Positions 9,875 through 21,800 of a stretch of 64,000 nucleotides of DNA are shown one piece after another. The translations under genes were made by a program, and so were the position numbers. The notes under the pieces were generated by a model. The model searched no databases, had not been told where the DNA came from, and worked only from the letters and a program-made list of their open reading frames with translations. Numbering within the stretch: position 1 is the first letter of the stretch; every line of letters starts with the position of its first letter. This DNA is from Plasmodiophora brassicae (Eukaryota; Endomyxa: Phytomyxea; Phytomyxea; Plasmodiophorida): the NCBI GenBank assembly GCA_036867785.1, contig CP145410.1, positions 1,426,001-1,490,000 of the forward strand. Reading direction: 5' to 3'.

Positions 9875-11485
9875 TTACAGCCATTGAACGCGCTTCATCA
9901 TGTAGACGAATGGGATGACGGTTGCACCCATGATGGCCAGGATCGTGTAGAAGGCAACGGGCGGCTGGTCCGGGTCCGGGTCACCGACCTGGTACGGGAC
10001 CTTGACGTTCATGCCGAATAGGCCCGTGACGAACGTCAGCGGGATCATCACGGTCGCAACGCTCGATATGTTCTTCATGACGACGTTGACTTTGTTGGAT
10101 GCCTCGCTGACTTCGATGGAGACCTTAGCGAGGTACGTCGACTGCAGCGCGCTCAGCATTTCGGATGCGATGTCGAGCTTCTGGATCATGGTCAGAACGT
10201 GGTCGTGGACGTCCCGGAAATAGGCCATGCGGAACCCTTTCAGGAACGGCCGCCATTCGCGTGACATGAGATTCAGGATCAGATCGCGCCGCGACCAAAG
10301 GCTCTGCCGTAGGACAGTGAGACGACGCCGAAACATGCCCATGCGTCGAAGCAGGTCGGTCTGCTCGTTCTGCGACAACATGTACACGAGATCCTCGAGC
10401 GCGTCGACCTCATTGACCGACTGGTCCACGATGAACATGTCGTAGTCGACGATGCAATCCACGATGCTGTGCACGACGACGGCCTGCGATGGCAGGTGAA
10501 GGCCGTGCGCTTTGATGAGACGACGCCGGACGTACTCGAGAAACGGAAGCTCGTTCTTGTGGATTGTCAAAACAATGCCGCTCTCGACAATGACGTTCAG
10601 CGTGCAATTCGTCGAATGGTCCTCGTTCGGCAGCGGTAGGCACCGGATAACGTTGAACATGTAATGTCGGAACCCTTCGATCTTTTGTCGCGTCCCAGGC
10701 GTGCTGATGTCTTCGACCGTCAGCGGGTGCAGGCGCATGATCTGACAGATGCTGTCAAGCTCGATGCCCTTCGCACCCTGTACATCAACCCATGCCAGTG
10801 GGTGATCACGCTCAGGCCGCTTCTTCAACTCGTCCAAGCGGGACAGCAGACCGCCAATGGAATGGAACGATACCTCTTCGGCACCGGACACACGGATCCG
10901 AGCACGAAACTCGGGTCGCAGGTTCGTCCGCGATAATGACGAGCGCCGTTCCTGCGGATAAGCCGTCGACGACTCCTCGTCCAGCTTCACGAAATGGTGT
11001 TCGTGACCAGGCGCAGGGGTCGTCGCCCGGAATTCCGCATCGGGTTGCGGCGCCGGTGGGAGCAGTTCCAGTTCGGACGACGCCGCCCGTTCATCATCGG
11101 ACGCGTACAATGCTGCCGTGACTTCCTCAGCGGCAGTACGTTCATCGCCATACTGAACATAGTGGTCGGGGAGAGGGACCAGGACCAACGTGGTCACCGA
11201 CGACACAGGAACCATCTTCTCCTGGCTCTGGGAAGCAGCATTAGAATTCGGACAGACACGGGCAGACAGACAAAGGCAGACCTCGGTCAGCACAGAGCCG
11301 TTGGCAGAGAATCGGAACCGTTCATAGCCGATTCGGTCCAGTTCGTCATCATCCCGGAACTGCTCCACGATGGCCGCGCGTACATCGCGGACCGTACTGC
11401 TCCCTTCGATAACAACGACGCCGAAATCATTGTCGTCTTTCTCCCATCGCAGCGGCAGCAGACGGATGCTGGACGATTCCCCCAT
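9875..11485 (-). CDS. CorA-like (Mrs2/ALR family) magnesium transporter
   Basis: A 536-codon frame with the signature of CorA-family Mg2+ channels. A long soluble N-terminal domain includes WVDVQGAKGIELDSI, HPLTVEDI and FNVIRCLPLP. An extended stalk helix (EVDALEDLVYMLSQNEQ, then RRDLILNLMSREW and SNKVNVVMKNISSVATVM) leads to the first membrane helix IPLTFVTGLFGMN. That helix ends in the pore motif GMN. A second helix FYTILAIMGATVIPFVYMM and a short basic tail follow. The first 70 residues are acidic and slightly ubiquitin-like in spacing (unproven). A 60-nt stretch near 11225-11290 starting GTCTGC and ending CAGAGCCAG looks like an intron that keeps the frame, so the mature protein is probably about 516 aa. 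Plasma-membrane or organelle location cannot be decided; no clear mitochondrial presequence. Confidence 0.9.
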   Translation of the reverse strand: MGESSSIRLLPLRWEKDDNDFGVVVIEGSSTVRDVRAAIVEQFRDDDELDRIGYERFRFSANGSVLTEVCLCLSARVCPNSNAASQSQEKMVPVSSVTTLVLVPLPDHYVQYGDERTAAEEVTAALYASDDERAASSELELLPPAPQPDAEFRATTPAPGHEHHFVKLDEESSTAYPQERRSSLSRTNLRPEFRARIRVSGAEEVSFHSIGGLLSRLDELKKRPERDHPLAWVDVQGAKGIELDSICQIMRLHPLTVEDISTPGTRQKIEGFRHYMFNVIRCLPLPNEDHSTNCTLNVIVESGIVLTIHKNELPFLEYVRRRLIKAHGLHLPSQAVVVHSIVDCIVDYDMFIVDQSVNEVDALEDLVYMLSQNEQTDLLRRMGMFRRRLTVLRQSLWSRRDLILNLMSREWRPFLKGFRMAYFRDVHDHVLTMIQKLDIASEMLSALQSTYLAKVSIEVSEASNKVNVVMKNISSVATVMIPLTFVTGLFGMNVKVPYQVGDPDPDQPPVAFYTILAIMGATVIPFVYMMKRVQWL

Positions 11486-12057
11486 CCCGGCGGCGTCGTG
11501 GGCGTCGACGCCGAATTATACGCAAGTGATTAATCAATCGGTGATCCGCGGCACCCGGCCCTGTGTTGCAGACTATCCAGCGGGGCCAGTCTATCCGTCG
11601 CAGCACATGCGTTCGTCGGCGCGCCCCCCGTGCTAGAGTGCAAGCTCCTGCGTCCCGCCAGCTTGGACGAATGATGCAGCTGGGGCAGGGCACCCGAATC
11701 CACGACCTGTCAGTGACGCCCGCGCAGCGCAGTTTCGGACCGGCCGCGCCCGTGCGCAGCTCCTCGTCTCCAACCTATTTTTGTGGACGGCCGCGACGCC
11801 CAAACGCATCCACCAGGTAACGACGACTCAGTCGTCGCCTGCCTGCCCCTGACCCAGTCTTCTACGCAGGAGTTTCCCCCCGTGACACGTCACTTGTATC
11901 CGCATACCGCCCCGTCTGCAACAGACCGCTTTACCAACGTACCATCGAGGCGGTCCCGTCACCACCCGAAACCATACAGGTCCCATGTGCGTGCATTTGA
12001 TGGTGGTGCAGTACAGGGCGGATAGCCACATACTACGCACGCAGCGGGGCACACCTC
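11486..12057. other. Divergent intergenic region, CorA/PPR genes
   Basis: Separates two divergently transcribed genes and should hold both promoters. No supported gene, tRNA or repeat was seen; a short frame here lacks any conserved match. Confidence 0.4.
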
Positions 12058-14432
12058 ATGTCGTCCAGCCCGACGGTTGGGGACACTGCTGCAGCCGCGG
12101 CGGACTTGCCGCACGTGGAGACCAGGTTGCCTGCGTCAGCCCAGACGGACGGGTCGACCGGGGCCATGCAGCGCCTTCGTCCAGTGGCGTCCGAGGCGCT
12201 GTCCCCGACGACTCTGTCGGCGCTGTTCTCGAGGCGCCCACGGTCGGTGCTCGGCGAACTGGAATGGGTCGAGTTCAGGTACGCGGGGCTGGTGCGCCTG
12301 CTGGCGCCGCCGGATCAGTTCTCCATCGTACAAAGCGCGCACCAAGCCCTGCTGAGACGAGCGGTGCTCTCGCGTCACCTTCCCGCTGTCGCGCATTCGT
12401 ACCTGGGTCGGTACCCGCTGGATGTGCATGTGCTGAACGCCGCCCTCCTGTGGGCGACGAAGCATCCCACGACGGTACGCGCGGCGAAGGCGTCTGATCC
12501 ACCGTCCGACCCCCATCGCAGACATCGTCCCGAGAACATTCGAACGATACCTGCGCTTGACAAGCGCGTCGACCGAATGAAAAGGAGCGAGGTCAGGCGT
12601 GCGCGCGTGCTCTGCATGCAGGTTACATCGGCTCCCTGACAGCAGCGTGCTCGCCACAGGTGTGGAGCCCCCGCACGATTAGCGTCCAGGACCTGCCCGA
12701 GTCGGAGGCGAGAACCATTTCGCAGGGCAAGTACGGGATCCATATCGAGTCGTCGGACGATTTCATGACGACGAGTCTGCGCGCCGCCGAGGAGATCTGT
12801 ATGGGCCTGGTCGACCTGCTGCCGAGCGTCCGCTGCGATGACCTGACGTACACGACGGCCATCAAGATGGCGTCCCGCTGGGCGTCGCCCGAAGTCTGCC
12901 ACCAGCTGCTGAATCAGGCGACCGAACGGGGGTTCACGATGCCGATGATGATGTGGGGGTTCCTGATGACCAGTTACGGACGCGCTGGTCGCGTTGAAGA
13001 CGCGGGACGTATCTTCTCCAAATTCGAATCGGAGGACTGCCCCGAAATCTACAAGGCCATGATGTCGGCCCTGGGGGAGGTCGGTGATATCGACGGCATC
13101 TGGAATCTGTATCTGCGCATGAAGGTCAAGGAGATCGTCCCCACCATCCTCGTCTACGAGACCGTTCTGCACTTCCTGACGAAACATGGCCGGCTTGACA
13201 ACATCGTCACTGTGCTGCAGGACATGCGCGAAGTTCACAGAACGCATCCAGTCGGGCCGTTACTTGTCGAGATCGTCAACGCTCTCGGCCTGACGCACAT
13301 CGGTGAATCGTACCAATTGCTGAATTTAACCGCGAACGACAAGGACCAGTGGATGCTTGTCGCAACGACGCTGGCCTGCGTGAAGGCGCGCTCTGGGGCG
13401 GCCGGCTCTGTTAACGTCATCTTGGATCTGATCAAGGAGCGGGGCCTGTCACTGAACATGCAAGACGCATCGTTCCTGATGGTCAGTGCATCGTATCGAT
13501 GTCCATGCAGATGTGTGTGTGACTTGCGATCTGTTTAGTCGGCGTATGCACAAGGTGGGCAGTATGCGCGCGCCCGTCAGATGCTGGATGAGTACGGGGA
13601 GGCGCTTGCCGCCAATCAGTCGTCCAAGCTAAGAACGATCAGCAACAAAGCCGTTGCCGACCTGATCGTATCGGCTCCAACATGCGCCGACGTGATCGAT
13701 TGCCTGCAACGTGTTCTGCAACTTCGCTTGTTGCTACAGTCTGGCACAATCGCGATCGTTCTTCGTCAAGTTCGGCAGCTGGGGACGCCGGACGAGCTGT
13801 GCGAGTGTGAACGCATGCTGATGTCGTCGCCGCTGTGGCCTGCCGACCTGTACCCTGGCATGATTCTGTCGTTGATCGAGGCCAATGACATGGTCGGCGT
13901 CATGCGGTTCCTGTCGGGCCCCGTTACGTCGCTGAACCTCGACGACCGCGGCCACTGCGTCCTTCGTCGTGTGCGTTACCGGTTGCTGGTCGCTACGGCC
14001 GCAATCGAACGGGACCGCCGTCTGCGTTTCGACCTGCATTCCTTCATGTTGTTTCAGGCCCGGATCGTGCTGCTTCCCAAGAACTTCACCGTCTTCCTCG
14101 ACGACTGTATCGAGCTGCGGCAATGGGACATGTTCGACCTTGTCGTGGAGGCCATCTGGGACCAACGCGTTGCATGTCCGCCCGCCGACTTGTTCGCCCT
14201 TCGCGACACGATCATCGCGTCTGGCCGGCAGCCCAGCGCTGAATTCGACGGCCTGTCCCAGATATGGAACCAGCGAGGTCGTAGTCGTGGCTTCATCCCG
14301 GACGAGGACGACGAACTCGACGAGTCGGGGCGCTCCCTGAACGACGACCGGGACGAGATCGCACCGGGTCCCTTGGGCGGGATCCGCGAGAGCGCCTCAG
14401 ACGCGGACGCGTCGGGCTCGGAACCGTCATGA
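12058..14432 (+). CDS. Pentatricopeptide-repeat (PPR) protein
   Basis: Three main exons. The N-terminal exon starts MSSSPTVGDTAAAA and has helical pairs (VVAHSYLGRYPLDVHVLNAAL-like). It is cut by a GTACGC donor near 12476 with an acceptor near 12659. The second exon carries clear PPR-type repeats: LTYTTAIKMASR, MWGFLMTSYGRAGRVEDAGRI, EIYKAMMSALGEVGDIDGI, and LVYETVLHFLTKHGRLDNI. An intron at about 13483-13541 splices FLM to SAYAQGGQYARARQML, restoring a perfect PPR helix pair. The last exon contains further repeats and an acidic tail (EDDELDESG). PPR proteins bind organellar RNA; mitochondrial RNA processing or translation is the likely role, but a targeting peptide is not obvious. Confidence 0.75.
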
Positions 14433-14512
14433 CAATACAGATACGTCGTTGCGTGTAATAGGTCAGCAATGTTGCTGTTGTCCCCGTCGCCTCGAAGTGC
14501 GCTGGACGGGAA

Positions 14513-15605
14513 ATGCTGCGGACCGTGGGGCGGCGGCGATGGCTGTCGTCGTCGGCGCCGGTGCCGCTGGCCTACCATGAGCTGGCGACGATGAAGGATG
14601 ACGAGTTCGCGACGCAACGCGGCCGTCGGGCGCCGCTCGTGGTACTGCACGGGCTGCTCGGGTCGAAGAGCAACTTCCGGTCGGTGATGCAGCGCCCGGA
14701 ACTGGCCAGGAACCGTCGGATCGTGCTGGCCGACCTGCGCAACCATGGCGATAGCCCACATGCGGGTTGCATGTCGTTGCAGTACGTCTGAGCCTGCACT
14801 GGGACAAGCCGTGATGGCCGTTGCTGAGGGTATGGCCGACAGTTCGCTGGCGAGCGATGTCTCGCACCTGATTGAACGCCTGGAGCTGAACCGAGTCGTC
14901 CTGATGGGCCATTCGCTGGGCGGGCGCGTCGCCATGGTTGCCGCCGCGCAGACCCCCGACCTGGTCGCCGGCCTTGTTGTGATCGACATGTCTGTCGGCA
15001 CTCCCCTGTCCAGCAGCTGGTCAACGAATCTAAGCGCTGCTGTCTGACAGGGCCCCTGTCAACTACACGCAGTCGACGTCGTCAGGATGGAGGTACACGC
15101 CACCACCCGAGTGCATTCGTCGGTGTGGCACAGGTTCGCTGACCCAGCGCGGCTGTGCACAAACAGGGGCGCGCGTTCCGTTATCAGTGCGATTGCGTCC
15201 CTGGAGCTGGAATCCATGAAATCAAGAAGGGATGTGGAATCAGTGTTGCGCGAGCGGATCCCACATGCACCGACGCGTCAGTTTGTCCTGCAGAACCTGG
15301 TGGTCGACGAGAGCAACAGGGTACGGTGGCGCGTTAACCTCCCCGCTATTGCCGAAAGTGTCAACGAGGCCGCCGAGCCTTTCGGCTGGGATGCGCTACC
15401 GTCGACACCGGACAGCCTGCCGAGCTTGTTTGTCGGCGGCGGGCAGAGCGATTATCTGACGGAGGCGCACCACCCTGTCATCAGGTCGAAATTTCCCACT
15501 GCACAGTTCGCCGTTGTCCCAGATGCAGGTCACTGGGTCCATTCGGAGCGACCGGAACAGTTCGCCCGCGCCGTCGGGCAATTCCTCGATCAGCATGACT
15601 TGTAA
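14513..15605 (+). CDS. ABHD11: ABHD11-like mitochondrial alpha/beta hydrolase
   Basis: Spliced alpha/beta-hydrolase. It starts MLRTVGRRRWLSSSAP, an Arg/Ser-rich mitochondrial-type presequence. The oxyanion and strand region PLVVLHGLLGSKSNF and LADLRNHGDSPH match the ABHD11/YbfF family. The nucleophile elbow is GHSLGG. RQFVLQNLV, VRWRVNLPAI and LFVGGGQSDYL follow. The catalytic histidine lies in PDAGHWVHSERPEQF. Introns lie near 14767-14807 and 14990-15175; the exact junctions of the first are ambiguous. The human relative protects the lipoylated 2-oxoglutarate dehydrogenase complex. The substrate here is not shown by sequence. Confidence 0.85.
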
Positions 15606-16256
15606 ACCCGAATGATCATGCCACTGTATGAAACATGTTTATCGGATAGCGAACGCGGTTGCTTTGGTACACCATTCCCTATGTAGCGATACGTGTATCG
15701 GATGTGAACGTAGACTTCGTCAGTTGCAGTCAGGTCGGGCGGTGACTGAACCCGAGAACCCGTCAAACGACGACGAAGGCGCTGACGGACGGGGTGGTCG
15801 CGTTTCGATTTGATTGTATGGGGGGGGGGCAGGGGTAGAGCGAACTCTGAGCCCCTCGACTCATAAATTATGGTGTCAGCCCCGGCAGAGCCGAGACTAC
15901 ACCCCTTCACATGACGCCCTGCGTATGTCTCAACGCGTGCAGGTGGGCCGCTCCAGGATGCCTCCAGGACCTGACTGATCGTCCATAGTGTGGCTGAACC
16001 ACGGAGGACCACCAAGGTAAGTATGCTTTCCGGGCTGGCGACCTCGGCGTTCTTATACGGAACGCGCACCCGTTCCCGGCTATGGGACCACCTCGCGCCG
16101 CGCGCAGTCCCGCTACGCATTTGCCCCACAGCCGGTTGCAAGCACGACGCAAGGTCGGCTGCTGCTCGGCCAGACGGGAACAAGGGACGGGACCGCGACG
16201 ACGCGTCCGGACGCACTGCGTGTGGCGACTGACGAGTGACGCGCGGGCAACCCGCC
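15606..16256. other. Intergenic region with 10-G run
   Basis: Between ABHD11 and CDC73, both on +. It contains a run of ten G near 15820. A long frame on the opposite strand is compositionally unlike a protein and matches nothing. No other feature seen. Confidence 0.4.
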
Positions 16257-17599
16257 ATGGATCCGCTGACGGCGCTACGCCAGGCGTTTCTAGCCGGCGG
16301 GCGCATCACGCGCGATGCCGATGCGTATATACTGGGCGACAGGAAGTTCAAGGCCACCGCGCAAACCGCTGTAGGTCGCCCGCTGGCGCCTGCCCGTCTG
16401 TGTGTGTCTGGTATTCACGATCCAGTTGACAGTACCGGGCGAATCGCGGCACGGGCGACCTGTACACGTTGGATGCGCTGGCGATCCTCCTGCAAGCACA
16501 GGTCAACCAGAAAGTGAAATTCTCCGACTACTTCAAGCTGTGCAGGGAGCACGGCGTCAAGAACGCGGTCGCTGTCACAGATCTAAAGGTTCGCCCCGCC
16601 GTCGACGCCCGACTCTGCTCTCTCCCCAGCACTGACCTGGTCGTCCACAGGACGTGTTGGCATACCTCACGGGTGCGAGTTCCACCTCGACGTGCATTGA
16701 TGCAACGGCCATGCTGGCCCAGAAAGACGCGTCGTTATCTGAACCCGTCAGCAGCGTCGAACTGGACCGGGAAGCGGCCGCTGGCCCACGAGGGTACGAT
16801 TACCGCGCCGACGAATGGGTCTTATCCGACCGGGACACGGTGCTTCGTAACCCGAAGAAGGATTTCTCGATGGCCATCGCCATTGTCGACGAGATTTGGA
16901 AAGAGGATTCCAGGATGGAGTCGCGTCCGAAGTCGAAGGGCGCTGCTGGGCAGCGACCAGCTGAGGCCCCTGCTGCCAAGGGTGCCCCGATCATCATCGT
17001 TCCGGAGAGCCTGGCCTCTGTGGTCACGATATTTAACGCCAAGGAGTTCCTCGAGCAGGGCTACTGGGTGTCGTCCAACGAGCAACGCGCCAAGCTGAAA
17101 GGCACGCCCGATGTCGTTCGGATCCAGCGGAAGTACGTTTCTCGGTTCGGGCATGCGCTGCCGTTCCTCTCCCTCTGACGTTCGTTGCTGCAGAAGCGGC
17201 ATCACCGGCCATGTCGTTGAGTATGAAGTCTACCATGACGTGGCGTCGTTCACAGGCGAAATGTGGAAGCGCGTGGTGTGTGTCGTCGTCCAAGGCCAGT
17301 CGTGGCAATTCAAGGGGTGGGCCATCGGGAAGACGCCGCAGGAGATCTTCGAGAAAGGTCGATCCGTGTGCTGTCACTGCTGGCCATGCATCGTCTGACG
17401 GGGGGACGCGTGCGTAGTGTACTGTTTCCATTTGCACTTCGACGACGAGAAGGCGCATCCGAACATTGCGACCTGGGGCATCAAGTCGTTCTCGGTCAGC
17501 AAGACGCGCCGGCATCTGACCATGAGCGTCTACCATACCATGTGGCAGAACATCGAGCAGCGGATCGCGTCCAGCAAGTCCCAATTGGTACATTTCTAG
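16257..17599 (+). CDS. CDC73: CDC73/parafibromin, PAF1 complex subunit
   Basis: Begins MDPLTALRQAFL, the CDC73 N-terminal signature. It then runs across an intron (donor GTAGGT near 16371, acceptor GACAG near 16432) to YRANRGTGDLYTLDALAILL, matching YRKSGTG...YTLDSI in human parafibromin. Later exons have DVLAYLTG, a linker with RGYDYRADEWVLSDRD, and a C-terminal Ras-like domain: PIIIVPESLASVVTIFNAKEFLE, RIQRKY, then WKRVVCVVVQGQSWQFKGW, CFHLHFDDEK, and SVSKTRRHLT. PAF1C travels with RNA polymerase II and supports elongation, H2B ubiquitination and 3' processing. At least four short introns interrupt the gene. The middle region is shorter than in animals, as in other protists. Confidence 0.92.
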
Positions 17600-17935
17600 A
17601 CTGTGTACGCCCGGGTCCTCCGATCGACGCCTGTGTGCGGATCGTTTCCGTGGTATGATGGGTGGACCGTGTCGGCACCACCGTTTCGACAGTGTCATTG
17701 GGCACCCCGATGTCCAGCACACTGAGCCTGCGGATGGGTGGCGACGCGAACACGTCGCTGGTTCGGGGTACGTAGGTGACCCGGGGCCTTACGCTGTCTG
17801 CCTTGATCGGCGCGCTCAGCGACGGCCACGACGCGTTGGCCCAGGGATGCCGTTAGGTCCCAGGCCCCGGGGGACTCTCGCGATCCGGTGACGCGACGTC
17901 TACCGGCGTGTGTGTGTGTGTGTATCGACTAGGTG
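17600..17935. repeat. Intergenic region with GT microsatellite
   Basis: Between the convergent CDC73 and hypothetical genes. A (GT)n tract of about 16 nt at 17908-17923 lies just beyond the stop codon of the latter. No gene seen. Confidence 0.5.
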
Positions 17936-18655
17936 TCAGGGCGTGCGCCGGTGGCGTGTGCTCCGGTCGCGATGCCCTGACGTCGGGCGCCCGGAACGCC
18001 CGATCGATGGCCTGGGGACGGGTGCTCGGACGCTGGCCGACGGGACGACGTGACGCGGACGAACGGCGACGCGGTGTCGACGAACGTCAGTGGTGTTAGT
18101 TCGACGGCGCCCACATGCGCTCGCGCTGGCATTGCCGTTCGCGCTCTGGTTGTCCTGGCTGGTGTTGCTGCTGGTGCTGCTACGGCTGCTGCTTCCGGTG
18201 ATGTAGACAATCGTGGGAGGGCGCTTGGGGATCTTGGCCAGCGACGGATGGTCCAGGCGTAGGTGGGTCGGGCGTCCCAGCTGCCAGACACGTCAGCAGA
18301 GCGGTCTGCGAGGCGGACGGCCCACGCGCCCCCCGACCTTCCCGAAGTCGATGGACGACATCAGGCGCTGCCGTCTGGCGGCCCTGTCGACGTCGCCGCC
18401 GGCGCCCCGGGTGACGTCAGGCGGGACGATTTCACCGTCCTCGATTGCCGCACTGGCGAGCGCCGCGTCGCCATCGTCGCTCGGCTCCTGCCCGCCGTGT
18501 CGCGCGACCAGCGACGTGGAAGCGCTCGGGCGCGCCTTCCGCTTGCGGCTGCTGCTGCTGCTGCCGTCCAGCGCTGCCAGCTGGGCGCCGACATCGCTGG
18601 CATGGCGGGCCGCCACACGACCGAAGGCGTCGATCGGCACCGCAACGATCGTCAT
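17936..18655 (-). CDS. Hypothetical low-complexity protein
   Basis: Two exons (18326-18655 and 17936-18280) joined by a 45-bp phase-0 intron (18281-18325, GTGGGC...GGCAG) give an uninterrupted 224-aa frame. The N-terminus is MTIVAVPIDAFGRVAARH. A basic SRKRKARP stretch could be a nuclear signal. A conserved-looking stretch DFGKVGGR|LGRPTHLRLDHPSLAKIP spans the splice, which argues for a real gene. The C-terminus is Ser/Asn/Arg-rich. No family is recognised. The region is GC-rich, so long frames arise easily and caution is needed. Confidence 0.45.
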
Positions 18656-18866
18656 ATGGTCGTCGAAACGCGCGCGCGCCCGAACGCCAAGTGCCAGTGT
18701 CGGTCCGATATCGAACGGCCGATCGGCGAGTAACGGCAGGCCCTGGGTCGAACACACACACACAGCGGGTGGTGGGCGGGGTCAGCACCCGCCCGATCCG
18801 ATCCTAAACGGCGATCATCGACCGGTGGCCTGTGTGGGCAACCGCCGCCTGTGGCGCGTGTATTGA

Positions 18867-21800
18867 TCAGCCGTCGACCTCGAGCAGCAGGACGACGCCG
18901 TTGAGGACCCATTTGGCGGGCGGCAGCTTGGTTCGCAGGCCGGCCGCGAACACGTACGTGGGCCCGCGCCGCTGCGTCTTGTAGACCGGGCAGTTGTAGA
19001 TCCCCGTCTTCTCCTGCTTGTCCGACAGGATCGCCCGGCAGTTGATGACGGGCATCTCCATGAACATCTCGCGGGGCAGCGAGTCCTCGAGCGTGCCCAG
19101 CTTGGTGTTCCAGCGCGCCCCGACGATCTTCAGCCCGCTGACGTAGGCGCCGTCGCGGGCGGGCGCGTCGATCTGCTCCGGGTCGTACCGGGTGACCTCG
19201 GTCTGCACGACCAGCTTGTCGAGCTCGAGGTTGTTCCGCTGGGCGGTCACCTGCATGATGGCGGTCAGGAACGACTGCGGGTTGAACAGGTACGGCAGGT
19301 TGACGACGAAGGGCAGGTTGGTCGGGTTGTCCACCCAGCGCTGCAGCTGGGCGATACGCTGCAGGAGGTCGTCGACCCAGGTGGCCAGGTCGCGCAGCGA
19401 CGGGTACGCCATGGCCGTCCACGTCGCCGGCACCCTGTTCATGTAGAGCGACACCTCCAGGGCCTCCATGCGGGCGTTCCGCGTCAGGGCGCCCGACAGG
19501 CCCAGGTCGAGCTCGGTCAGCGACCTGTTGATCTCGTCGATCAGCGCGTTCATGCGGGCGCACTCCTGCATGAACACGTTCTGGTACGGGCCGCGCTCCT
19601 CCTCGGTCAGCGCCGCCGACAGGTCGTCCAGGTCGAAGCGCACGTCGCTGAACTTCTCCTGCAGGGCCTCCAGGACCTGCTCGATGCGCGACGCCCCGCC
19701 CTTGCCGCCGTCGGCGCCGGCCGCCCCCTTGGGCTGCAACTCGAGCAGGCAGTTGAACAGGTCCATGGACTCCTGCGTCCGGACGCCAATCTCGGCGTTC
19801 GGGTGCAGGCCGAACAGGACCGGGCTCTCGAATTGCAACTCCCGGTCGATGTACGTGAAGTACTCGTCGTACGGGAGGACGGGCGGCGCCCGGAAGTGCT
19901 CCTCGGTGGCGGCGTCCACGTAGGGCAGCAGCTCCATCTCGTCGAACAGCTCGTCGCGCATGTAGAACTTGAGGTACGTGGCGCAGAGCAGGCGATCCCA
20001 GTCGTCGGTGATGTGCCCGCCGTACATGATCTCGCCGAAGATGTACCGCAGGTCGTCCCAGGGCACCTTCTCGCCGGCCGTCTCCAGGTAGTTGGACAGG
20101 ACGGTGGACGAGTCCATCAGGTCGCCCGTGTTGAACGGGTACATGACGTTCCAGCCCTTGGGCCCGAACTTCTTCCGCTCCAGGACGACCGAGTGGAAGT
20201 GGCACAGGCCGAACAGGATCGTCTTGATCTTGGCGTCCTTGAACTCGAACTCGTCCTTGTCGAAGTTGGCGAACGCGCGCTTCAGGTTCGCCTTCAGGCC
20301 CTGCGGCGGCTCGTTCGTCAGCTTGATGGAGCGCTCGAGCAGGCCGATCGGGATGCGGTCGTTCGGCTCGGCCGACAGGAACACGCGGAAGTCGGCGTGC
20401 GACCCCTCGATGGCGAACTCGTCCAGCTTCTTCTCCAGGTCCAGGGTCCACCTGGGCATCAGGTGGATGTTCTCCAGGATGACCCAGCTGCCGTCCCGGT
20501 GGGCGGCCGCCAGGCGCGCCATGGCGATCACGTCCTGGCCCTGGCCCATGGCCACGCGATGCACGCGGCCGTTCGCGTACCCGAGCTTCTTGGCCAGGGC
20601 CATGACGGTCTGGACGGGGTCGGCGCCCGCCGACAGGATGAAGAACAGGGGCGTCACCGGGTTACTGTCGTTGAACGACGTCTCCAGGACGTCGAAGAAG
20701 GAGTTCTGCGCGTCCAGCTCGGTGAAGTCCTTGCCGCTCGGCAGCGTCTGGGCGACGTAGTTCGAGATGGCCGTCGTCATGCGATCCGGGCGCATGCACT
20801 TGACGACCAGGAGCTTCATGAAGGGCGACGTGTCGTCCAGCTTGCGCCAGTCGAGCGGCAGCGGCGACGACTCGGGCCGCGCCTTCAGGTACCAGTCCTT
20901 GAAGCGGTTCGGCGACGACAGCATGTCCTTGGCGAGGCCCTGGAACCCGTCCAGGTCGACCAGGGCCTGGATCGACGCCCAGGACGACGCCGACAGGAAC
21001 GGCAGCGGGTTCTCCTGGCCGATCTTCTTCAGGTCGCCGACCAGGAACAGGAAGTGCTCCCGGGAGAAGGTCGCCCCCTGCAGGACGCCGCGCTCGACCA
21101 GGCGGAAGACGAGCTGCGACGAGAAGATCAGCTTGTGCTTCTCGAAGAGGCCCCGGGACACCCAGGTGTAGATCGTGATGCGGATCTTCTCGGTCAGCAG
21201 CTTGGAGCGATCGCGCACGTTGTCCGCCTTGGTCGTCCGGTCGATGGCCTTGTAGAAGAAGCCGACGAACGCGTCCAGCGAGTACCGGTACATGTGGTCG
21301 ATGATCTGCAGCAGGTTCAGCAGGAAGTACAGGCAGGAGGCCTCGGCGGCCACGCTCCGGAACTCGTTCCGCGTCTTGTTGATGGCCACCTCCTGCTCCT
21401 TGGCGGCGTCGACCTTCTTGACGATCTCGACGGCGGCGATCTTGGTCGACTCGAGGCCCTCGATCAGCGACACGTCCGACAGGATGTCGTCCGGCGCGTT
21501 CGACAGCTTCTGCAGGAGCTCGTTCTCGAGGTCGTTCAGGTTGACCATGTACTGGTTGATCGACCGGACCAGGGCCGTCCGGCGCTCCTCCAGCTCCGGC
21601 TTCTCCTTGTTGACGACCAGGGCGAGGAGCTGCTCCTCGAGGCCGCCCTCGGTGACGATGAAGTTGATCAGCGTGCACTGGGCGGCGACCTCCGGCTTGT
21701 AGTGCGGGTTCGACAGCTTCGTCTGCAGGTACAGCTGGAAGTTCTCGTCGTAGGACACCTCCTCGCCGCCCAGCCGGATGAACAGGCTGCGGCCGCGCTT

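Noticed and set aside
12136-12657. - strand frame over the first PPR exon
   Set aside because: Antisense shadow; the + strand continues into PPR repeats by splicing.
15590-16357. 255-codon - strand frame between ABHD11 and CDC73
   Set aside because: No conserved match, low-complexity composition, overlaps the CDC73 start.
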